A stretch of DNA of 8,048 bases, from positions 1-8,048 of the forward strand of contig DASXFN010000064.1 in NCBI GenBank assembly GCA_036489565.1, given 5' to 3'. Positions 1-5,676 of this stretch are shown one piece after another (positions within the stretch are counted from its first letter, which is position 1; each line of letters begins with the position of its first letter). Origin of the DNA: JAICKN01 sp036489565. GTDB taxonomy: Bacteria > Acidobacteriota > Terriglobia > Terriglobales > Acidobacteriaceae. The notes below the pieces were generated by a model, which saw only the letters and a program-made list of their open reading frames with translations, had not been told where the DNA came from and did not search any database. The translations under genes and the position numbers were made by a program.

Positions 1-1101
1 CCCCTCCGGTTGATAAACACCGTTCGGAAACCACCCCAAATCCTGAATCGTGACTTTTAAATCCTTATGGAAACTGATCGGGTCCATGATGTGCCAGCGA
101 TACAAGCTATGCTGCGGAGGTCCACCGTCCGGGCTATTGCTTTTGGGGTTCAAAACATTTCCGACATAAGCGGTGGAATACAGTGCGGGAAAGCCGTAGT
201 CCGCACCGAAGTAATCTTCCGTTCCCGTTCCCACAATCGTCGGGAATTTTGAATCGCCGTCGAGGTAGAACTTCACTTCACCCTCCCCAAACCATCCAGA
301 CGACAATTGTGTCCAAGCCAGAAATGTACCTACATAGCGGCCTTGTCCTTTCACCGCATCGAGAATGGTATAGACAGGATCGGAAGGATTCACCGTTGCC
401 CGTCGCCATTGCGCATGAAAGTAGGCAGCGTCGGCAGGCACGGCACTCAATCGATAGTCGATTTGATAGGTGAAAAGCGGAAGCTCCTTGTCTGAATCAT
501 TGGTCACCGTGACCTTTGCGTGCTTGCGGAATGGCATGGGCCAATAACAATTCATTGAGGCAGCCGGAACATCGATGACGGCAAGTGAGTTGACCGGCGC
601 GAACCTGTCATTGCCGATGGCAAAGAAATCCGTCAGCGGCACCTCTACCGACGGAGTCTCTTCCCCGTCCCAGTAGAATCGCAGCACTGTCGCTCGACCA
701 TTACTGCTAAAGTTCGGGCTGCTTGCCATCCAGATGTGTTCGATCGTGCCAGGTCCAGAGACATCCATGATCGTTACCATGCTGTGAGGCGCAATCTTGA
801 TGAAGGGTCGCACCTTCCACCCTTGGCCAAGATTCGCAGCCGCAGCGCTGAATGGGATTGAGGGACTGGGAATCGCCATCGCGCCCTGTCCTTTTCCTCC
901 CGTGGGATTCTCAGGCGAGACCATGCGCGACTCTGAAGTTTTTGTAAGATTCGCCAACGATCCCAAACTCGGGGCGATGTCTGCTTCCGGCCCTTCTTGC
1001 GCGTGCAGTAATGTGGCTGACAAGGCAAGTGCAATCACGATCCAGGAAGATGCACAGACGACGTACCATTTGACGCCGCACTTCTGGATGCGCTGAAACA
1101 T
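1..1101 (-). CDS. Secreted GH172 (DUF2961) glycoside hydrolase, 3' end beyond window
   Basis: The reading frame is open for 367 codons from ATG 1101 to the window edge, so only the C-terminus is missing, probably a few tens of residues. Residues 1-34 are a Sec signal peptide: basic start (KCGVKW), hydrophobic core WIVIALALSATLL, cleavage at LHA|Q. The DUF2961/GH172 jelly-roll signature follows: IEHIWM and LRFYWDGEETPSVEVPLTDFF in the first half, then GWFGEGEVKFYLDGD, FPTIVGTGTEDYFG and a GPPQHSLYRWHI-like stretch. By analogy with characterised GH172 enzymes, E273 (GEGE) is the likely nucleophile and E295 (GTEDYF) the acid/base. The family hydrolyses or rearranges furanosides such as alpha-D-fructofuranosides and alpha-D-arabinofuranosides. 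The gene lies 52 nt downstream of the receptor gene on the same strand with no visible terminator, so co-transcription is likely. GGAG sits 6 nt before ATG 1101 but directly abuts the in-frame ATG 1107, hence this start. Family is certain; substrate is not. Confidence 0.93.
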   Translation of the reverse strand, partial: MFQRIQKCGVKWYVVCASSWIVIALALSATLLHAQEGPEADIAPSLGSLANLTKTSESRMVSPENPTGGKGQGAMAIPSPSIPFSAAAANLGQGWKVRPFIKIAPHSMVTIMDVSGPGTIEHIWMASSPNFSSNGRATVLRFYWDGEETPSVEVPLTDFFAIGNDRFAPVNSLAVIDVPAASMNCYWPMPFRKHAKVTVTNDSDKELPLFTYQIDYRLSAVPADAAYFHAQWRRATVNPSDPVYTILDAVKGQGRYVGTFLAWTQLSSGWFGEGEVKFYLDGDSKFPTIVGTGTEDYFGADYGFPALYSTAYVGNVLNPKSNSPDGGPPQHSLYRWHIMDPISFHKDLKVTIQDLGWFPNGVYQPEG

Positions 1102-1153
1102 TAACATCTCCGATCATTCGAATTCCGGATAGCTGAGCCGGGACTTTCGACCT
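1102..1153 (-). other. Short intergenic gap between receptor and GH172 genes
   Basis: These 52 nt between the receptor stop and the GH172 start hold the GH172 ribosome binding site. There is no GC-rich hairpin followed by a T run and no convincing -35/-10 pair. The simplest reading is a two-gene transcription unit, receptor first. Confidence 0.6.
1108..1111 (-). promoter_or_regulatory. Ribosome binding site deciding the GH172 start
   Basis: GGAG on the minus strand ends 6 nt before ATG 1101 and directly touches the in-frame ATG at 1107. Only the inner ATG has workable spacing, so the protein probably starts MFQRIQK rather than two residues earlier. Confidence 0.6.
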
Positions 1154-4100
1154 TTACCAGAGAACTTTGACAGCCACCTGGATTTGCCGCGGTAGATTCA
1201 CCTGGCTGTTAACCACCCCCGTATTTCCATCTCCAAGCGTGGTATCGGGCGGCCCAAAAGTCGGATGGTTGAACAGGTTGAATGCCTCTGCACGGAATTG
1301 GGCTGTGATGTTGCCGTGAATGGGGAAATTCTTTATTCCAGAAAGATCGGTGTCCACAAATCTAGGAGAGCGAAGATTACCCAATTCTCGCGGAGAGTTT
1401 CCGTAGGTAAATGGCGCTGGCTGGCTGAAGTCGCTGACGTTGAAATACTGATTCAATCGCTTAGAGATTGGGCCGGACAGCGAAGGATTTCTTCCGTTCC
1501 AGTTTGCACGTTGAGAACCGCCGTAATTGAATAGTGTGTTCGATGCGGTCGACACCTCCTGGGGCGTGCCGCTGATGAATGATGTGATTCCATTCAACTG
1601 CCAACCGCCGATAATGTAGTCTGCCACTTTGCTCTGGTTGAAGAAGCGTCGATTGCGTCCAAAAGGTAGCTCGTAAATACCATTGACAGCCAAATACTGC
1701 GGCGTATCGAAGGAAGAAACAGACCACTCAGCTAGCAGGTTGTACCAATCCTGGGGATAGGTGCCACCGAAGGAACCACCAGGAAAACCAGTTTCGGATG
1801 CCGGCATGTTATCCATCAACTTTGCCCAGGTATACGAAACCAGGAAATTAAAGCCGTGAGAAAACCGCTTGTCTAACTTCGCTTGTAAGGAGTTGTAGGA
1901 AGAAGCGCCCCAGAATGAACTATTGCCCAAAATCACACTTGTAAATTGAGGAAACGGTCGCAACAACTGACTTGCCGCAACCGTAGGACTACTTAACCCT
2001 CCCGTGGTGATCTGCCCATAGAACGGGTTCGTCACCTGCTGATTCAGCGCACTTCCTTCTCCTAGATATTGATCGGGAAGCTGGTCAGGATTGTAGTCAT
2101 AGTAGAGATGAATGCCATGGCTCCCGGCATACGCGATGTCAAATAGGATATTTCCAGGAAGGGTCCGTTGAATGTCGAGGTTCCATTCTTCCGCATAGGA
2201 AACGGGACGGTGTCGACGCATCCCAACCACGTCCTGGCCGATCTGAGTTGCAAGCCCGTCTGAGCTTCCCGTTGGCAATACAAATCCCTGTGGAAACGGA
2301 TTGCTCAAGGTATTCAGTGGAGTCACGCCATCGAGAGTTCCTACCCATGGAGTCGTGGCGGAGAAGCCTGTGTTCGGAACCGCAAGCCCATTGAAACCTG
2401 ATCCATTCAATGGAGCAAAGAAAATTCCGTACCCGCCGCGAATGACGGTCAGTGGCGTGGCGGCGAACGCAAAGCCAACTCGAGGGGCAATCTCTTTTCT
2501 GAAAGGATCGAATTCGGATCGAGGCAAACCGTTCGTCCCGGGGAACTCCAGGCCCCCCATGATCGGAGGCAAACCTGATACTTGCAGTGGAGAAAGCGCA
2601 GTGGAAGTCCAATCTGTAAATCGGTTATGACGCTCAATCCATGGAGAGTCGTAGTCGTAACGGATTCCGAGGTTTGCGGTGAATCTGGGAGTGACTCGCC
2701 AGTCGTCTTCAAAATAGAGGCCGTAGTATTTGGTGGAGAGGATCTGGTCCGGACCACCGCTGGAAGTGTTTCCACTACCGGTCCCCGCGAGCATCGAAGC
2801 GAAGCCGGTACCTGAACCGTTCGAAGCGAGAGGATCCGGACCCTGCGTAAAGTTCGGCCCGAAGTTAAAGCTGGGTCCAGCCGGGGTATAGCGGGTGGTT
2901 GAAAGCCAAGCAACGCCAAAGTTGCCGCCCATCTTAAATGTGTGCGGCCCATGCACGATGGTTAGGTTCCCATATTCGTGCAGGTCAGGATATGCATCGC
3001 CAAGGTTGTAGCATCCGCCGCCCATAAAACCCCCTCCGATGTTTCCCAGAGAAAGATTCAATCCCATACCGGAAACGCCGACCGATGGGAAGCAAGGCGT
3101 ATAACTCTGCGCAAGTGTATTAAAGTAGCTCGGCAGCCCCACTACTGTCGGATTCACTCCGATTCCAGGTAGGCTTCTTCCAATCCAATACCGAACATAG
3201 CTGCTGTTTAGATCCAGCAGCTTGTTCGAGCTGAATGCATTGGTGTAATCGATGGTGACTTGCTGTTGCCGCAGAAAGTCATTGCCGGCAGTGGGATTAC
3301 TGATGACAAAGTCCGGATTCGAGCTGCCGTAAAGATCGGGACGGGTTTGAGTCGTGTCATTGATGGAATAACGGCCGAACAGCTTTTGTGTGGGAGAAAT
3401 AGATTGGTCGATGCGGAGTGAAAACGAGTTTTCTTCAATCGGCGAACTGAAATTCACGTAGTAATTGTTGTTTCCCGTGACCGAATCGCCCGGTTGATTT
3501 GGGAGCGGAAGATAGGCCAATAGCTGCGATGCCACCGGGTTGATTTCATTTGTGGGTATCTTGTTTTGGGGATACTGGTCCCTGAGAAATTGACCGGGAT
3601 GCGCGGGGTCCGGGCGGGTTGTGAATGGATCGTAGATTGGAATGACCTGCCCTTGGCTGTTGTAGGTACTGGAAAAGTCTCCTCCGCGCTGGGCAGCCGT
3701 TGGAAGTGTGCCGACTGCCGACCCGCTCTGCACCCAGCGCAGGCCTTCATAGGCGAAGAAGAAGAATGTCTTGTCTTTTTTAATCGGGCCACCAAGCGTC
3801 CCTCCAAATTGGTTAAACCGAAACTGCGCCCGCGGCAACCCCGCTCTGTTTGAGAAAAAATCATTGGCTTCGAGGTTTGTGTTGCGGAAAAACTCCCACG
3901 CCGACCCATGAATCTTGTTGCTTCCTGACTTGGTGATGACGTTGATCAACCCACCGCCGGTGTGCGAGTACTCCGCGCCGAAGTCAGCGGTCTGCACCTT
4001 ATATTGCTGGACTAAATCCACGCTCGGGAAGTATCCCGGACCCGTAAACGCAGGTTCAGAGTTAATTCCGCCGTCGAGAAGGAATGTGTTTTGATTCGGC

Positions 4101-4696
4101 CGCGATCCATTGATGGAAATAAATTGATCGTTGTATTCATCGAACGCGGTTTGCGTGAATCCGTAGGGCGCAATCACTCCAGGCACGAGCGCGGCGAATC
4201 CATAGGCATTGCGGCCATCCAGTGGCAGATCGACAATCGACTTATTACTGATGACCTGACCCAACGACGACGTCTGCGATTCCAGCATCGGCGGCGCACC
4301 GGTGACCGTGACCGACTGCGAAACCTGACCGACCTGAAGATCTGCGTTGATGCTCAAAGTAGTGGCCACGTCCAGCTTTACATCTTCCTGCACAAACTGC
4401 TTGAAACCTGGCGCCTGAATCGTCAACCGATAAAGCGCCGGCTGTACCAATGGGAATGAGTAGTATCCCAGTGCGTTTGTAGTTGTATTGGAGGTTTGAT
4501 TCTTGGCCACGTTCAAGAGCTGGACCTTTGCGCCGGAAACCACATTCCCCGAAGCATCGCGAACAATGCCGACAATGGATCCGGTGGCGGTCTGCGCACG
4601 GAGCGAAGGAGCCGTTATCAGAAAACCTAAAATAGTGATGCAACACACGAGGCGAAGCAGAACCGCACTGCGACTGGAGATACGATTTCTAAACAC
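1154..4696 (-). CDS. Oar-like TonB-dependent outer-membrane receptor
   Basis: The product is 1180 residues from a GTG start at 4696. Residues 1-34 form a signal peptide (basic RNRISSRSAVLLR, core LVCCITILGFLI, cleavage LRA|Q). Residues about 37-133 are a carboxypeptidase-regulatory-like beta-sandwich (GSIVGIVRDASGNVVSGAKV, then NALGYYSFPLVQPALYRL). A plug domain follows (DLPLDGRNAYGFAALVPGV, NGSRPNQNTFLLDGG), closing with GGGLINVITKSGSNKIHG and EFFRN, typical of Oar-type receptors. The remainder is a large beta-barrel ending in an aromatic residue (VAVKVLW). No clear TonB box is visible, and no SusD-like gene accompanies it. Such receptors are abundant in Acidobacteriota and are often placed with carbohydrate-active enzymes. 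Being first in a unit with GH172 suggests uptake or binding of a glycan fragment; the ligand cannot be read from sequence. The frame stays open upstream to a TTG at 4807, but that codon is part of a -35 box, whereas GTG 4696 has a strong ribosome site 5 nt away. Confidence 0.93.
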   Translation of the reverse strand: MFRNRISSRSAVLLRLVCCITILGFLITAPSLRAQTATGSIVGIVRDASGNVVSGAKVQLLNVAKNQTSNTTTNALGYYSFPLVQPALYRLTIQAPGFKQFVQEDVKLDVATTLSINADLQVGQVSQSVTVTGAPPMLESQTSSLGQVISNKSIVDLPLDGRNAYGFAALVPGVIAPYGFTQTAFDEYNDQFISINGSRPNQNTFLLDGGINSEPAFTGPGYFPSVDLVQQYKVQTADFGAEYSHTGGGLINVITKSGSNKIHGSAWEFFRNTNLEANDFFSNRAGLPRAQFRFNQFGGTLGGPIKKDKTFFFFAYEGLRWVQSGSAVGTLPTAAQRGGDFSSTYNSQGQVIPIYDPFTTRPDPAHPGQFLRDQYPQNKIPTNEINPVASQLLAYLPLPNQPGDSVTGNNNYYVNFSSPIEENSFSLRIDQSISPTQKLFGRYSINDTTQTRPDLYGSSNPDFVISNPTAGNDFLRQQQVTIDYTNAFSSNKLLDLNSSYVRYWIGRSLPGIGVNPTVVGLPSYFNTLAQSYTPCFPSVGVSGMGLNLSLGNIGGGFMGGGCYNLGDAYPDLHEYGNLTIVHGPHTFKMGGNFGVAWLSTTRYTPAGPSFNFGPNFTQGPDPLASNGSGTGFASMLAGTGSGNTSSGGPDQILSTKYYGLYFEDDWRVTPRFTANLGIRYDYDSPWIERHNRFTDWTSTALSPLQVSGLPPIMGGLEFPGTNGLPRSEFDPFRKEIAPRVGFAFAATPLTVIRGGYGIFFAPLNGSGFNGLAVPNTGFSATTPWVGTLDGVTPLNTLSNPFPQGFVLPTGSSDGLATQIGQDVVGMRRHRPVSYAEEWNLDIQRTLPGNILFDIAYAGSHGIHLYYDYNPDQLPDQYLGEGSALNQQVTNPFYGQITTGGLSSPTVAASQLLRPFPQFTSVILGNSSFWGASSYNSLQAKLDKRFSHGFNFLVSYTWAKLMDNMPASETGFPGGSFGGTYPQDWYNLLAEWSVSSFDTPQYLAVNGIYELPFGRNRRFFNQSKVADYIIGGWQLNGITSFISGTPQEVSTASNTLFNYGGSQRANWNGRNPSLSGPISKRLNQYFNVSDFSQPAPFTYGNSPRELGNLRSPRFVDTDLSGIKNFPIHGNITAQFRAEAFNLFNHPTFGPPDTTLGDGNTGVVNSQVNLPRQIQVAVKVLW

Positions 4697-4701
4697 TGGA
4701 G

Positions 4702-4707
4702 CCTCCC
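4702..4707 (-). promoter_or_regulatory. Strong ribosome binding site for the receptor GTG start
   Basis: GGGAGG on the minus strand lies 5 nt before the in-frame GTG at 4696. That GTG begins a classical signal peptide (VFRNRISSRS...). This pairing places the start 37 codons inside the longest open frame. Confidence 0.8.
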
Positions 4708-4777
4708 GAAAGCTGTAAATCGGGTCGTCTTCAGCACAAATTCCCGCCAAAAGGTAGCCCGTTTGTGTGTCGCGAGG

Positions 4778-4807
4778 TTTATATAATGATACATTGTGGA
4801 GTGTCAA
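4778..4807 (-). promoter_or_regulatory. Sigma-70-type promoter for the receptor-GH172 unit
   Basis: On the minus strand a perfect -35 box TTGACA (4807-4802) is followed after 18 nt by TATAAA (4783-4778), a 5 of 6 match to the -10 consensus. Transcription would begin near 4771, leaving a leader of about 75 nt before GTG 4696. No other similarly good box pair was seen between the two divergent genes on this strand. Confidence 0.65.
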
Positions 4808-4812
4808 GCGTT

Positions 4813-4830
4813 TTCATGAACCTATATGAA
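4813..4830. repeat. ATGAA repeat / TTCAT-ATGAA inverted element beside the -35 box
   Basis: TTCATGAA (4813-4820) is a perfect 8-nt palindrome, and ATGAA recurs at 4826-4830, exactly 10 nt (one helical turn) after the first copy. The element lies just upstream of the receptor -35 box, where an activator or repressor could bind. It is short enough to be chance. Confidence 0.3.
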
Positions 4831-4918
4831 GCGATCCAAGGACGAGCAATGAATGCGGGTGAATCGAGAGCACTGATACTCAGCCAACAAGGTTTAGATT
4901 GGTAGCTATCTCGGCTTA

Positions 4919-4936
4919 GGAAAAATTCGTTTTTCC
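4919..4936. repeat. Perfect 7-bp inverted repeat with TTCG loop
   Basis: GGAAAAA, loop TTCG, TTTTTCC forms a perfect 7+4+7 inverted repeat. It lies 82 nt before the mutarotase-like start codon and 111 nt upstream of the receptor -35 box. It could be an operator shared by the divergent units, or an RNA hairpin with a UUCG loop if transcription begins upstream. It lacks a GC-rich stem and a trailing T run, so it does not look like an intrinsic terminator. Confidence 0.5.
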
Positions 4937-5006
4937 AGGTGAAAATGGTCAACCACTCGGTTTAATGCCCGTTTGAAACCCAGAACATTTCCTGTCGAGC
5001 TGAATG

Positions 5007-5011
5007 AGGTG
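5007..5011 (+). promoter_or_regulatory. Ribosome binding site of the mutarotase-like gene
   Basis: AGGTG lies 7 nt before ATG 5019, and that ATG opens a clean signal peptide, supporting the start. Confidence 0.6.
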
Positions 5012-5018
5012 AAGTTCA

Positions 5019-5588
5019 ATGAAATATTTGATTGCTTTATCGTTATTGGTGTTTTCCTGGATGCCTGTGAACGCAGCCAATCCCGGCCCATGGAAGATAA
5101 AGGTTCAGCGGGAGTTGCCTCTACTCGGGCACCGCAATTGGATCGTCATCGTCGATTCCGCGTACCCGCTGCAGACGGCTCCAGGAATTGAAACGGTTGA
5201 AACCGGGGCGGATCAGTTGACGGTGGTGCGGGAAGTCTTGCAATCTGTTGCTCAGTCCAGGCATGTCCGCCCGGTCGTATTCATGGATGCGGAGCTTCCC
5301 TTTGTCACGGAACAGGAAGCTCCAGGAGTGACGAAATACCGCAGCGAAATCAAGAATGCCTTGGGGAATCTCCCCGCTCACTCCGTCCTTCATGAACAAT
5401 TGATTCAGAAGGTGAATCAAACGAGCAATAGTTTCCACATTTTGATTCTTAAGAGCACGATGACCATTCCCTACACCTCGGTGTTTCTGCGGTTGGATTG
5501 CAAGTATTGGAGCGACGCCGACGAGCAGCAGTTGCGGCAGGAGATAAAGAAGCGGGGATCTGCGTCGTTGGATCCGGGTGCCCAGTAG
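5019..5588 (+). CDS. Exported RbsD/FucU-like sugar mutarotase homologue
   Basis: The 189-residue product begins with a Sec signal peptide (MKYLIALSLLVFSWMPVNA, cut after residue 19). The mature part resembles RbsD/FucU, the D-ribose pyranase and L-fucose mutarotase family. LGHRNWIVIVD (residues 36-46) matches the family's LGHxDxIVxxD, with H38 and D46 eight apart as the catalytic His and Asp are in RbsD. LHEQL near H125 matches the SHEEF-type second His, and IPYTSVFLRLDCKYW (150-164) matches the TPYANxxL strand carrying the substrate-binding Tyr. Two changes stand out: Asp to Asn at 40, and Asn to Ser at 154. At about 170 mature residues it is longer than the usual 130-140, with a charged C-terminal tail. 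Known members are cytoplasmic, so export is odd. The gene precedes the GH116 gene by 88 nt on the same strand, suggesting it handles the sugar released outside the cytoplasm. The fold call is from motif reading; activity is inferred. Confidence 0.72.
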   Translation: MKYLIALSLLVFSWMPVNAANPGPWKIKVQRELPLLGHRNWIVIVDSAYPLQTAPGIETVETGADQLTVVREVLQSVAQSRHVRPVVFMDAELPFVTEQEAPGVTKYRSEIKNALGNLPAHSVLHEQLIQKVNQTSNSFHILILKSTMTIPYTSVFLRLDCKYWSDADEQQLRQEIKKRGSASLDPGAQ

Positions 5589-5665
5589 GGTGTCGAACAG
5601 TTCATGTTAGAGTTGCGATTCAACGATACAGGCCAATTGAAGCAACCTCAGTCGATGGAAAAGGC

Positions 5666-5671
5666 AGGAGG
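5666..5671 (+). promoter_or_regulatory. Consensus ribosome binding site of the GH116 gene
   Basis: AGGAGG, a perfect Shine-Dalgarno match, ends 5 nt before ATG 5677. The 88-nt gap from 5589 holds no terminator and no clear promoter, so this gene is probably read from the same transcript as the mutarotase-like gene. Confidence 0.8.
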
Positions 5672-5676
5672 ATTAA

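Larger units (their letters stand above)
4808..5018. promoter_or_regulatory. Divergent intergenic control region
   Basis: This 211-nt gap separates the minus-strand receptor promoter from the plus-strand mutarotase-like gene. It contains an ATGAA repeat next to the receptor -35 box, an 18-nt inverted repeat, the small symmetric element CTGATACTCAG (4873-4883) and the ribosome site of the plus-strand gene. The plus-strand promoter is not obvious: the best pair is GTGAAA (4939-4944) and TTTAAT (4961-4966) with 16-nt spacing, which is weak and may need an activator. No convincing gene is present here. Confidence 0.5.

Noticed and set aside
2139..2952. Open frames of 150-170 codons overlapping the receptor gene in other frames
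   Set aside because: They lie wholly inside a well-supported receptor coding sequence, have biased compositions rich in Arg/Ser, and show no domain signature.
4697..4807. Coding extension of the receptor up to a TTG start at 4807
   Set aside because: The TTG lies within a TTGACA -35 box, has no ribosome site, and the added residues are not signal-peptide-like; GTG 4696 has all three supports.
4919..4936. Inverted repeat as an intrinsic terminator
   Set aside because: The stem is mostly A-T, there is no T run after it on either strand, and no gene ends nearby.
4939..4966. GTGAAA-16 nt-TTTAAT as the plus-strand promoter
   Set aside because: The -35 match is poor and the spacing short; kept only as a weak candidate in the intergenic entry.
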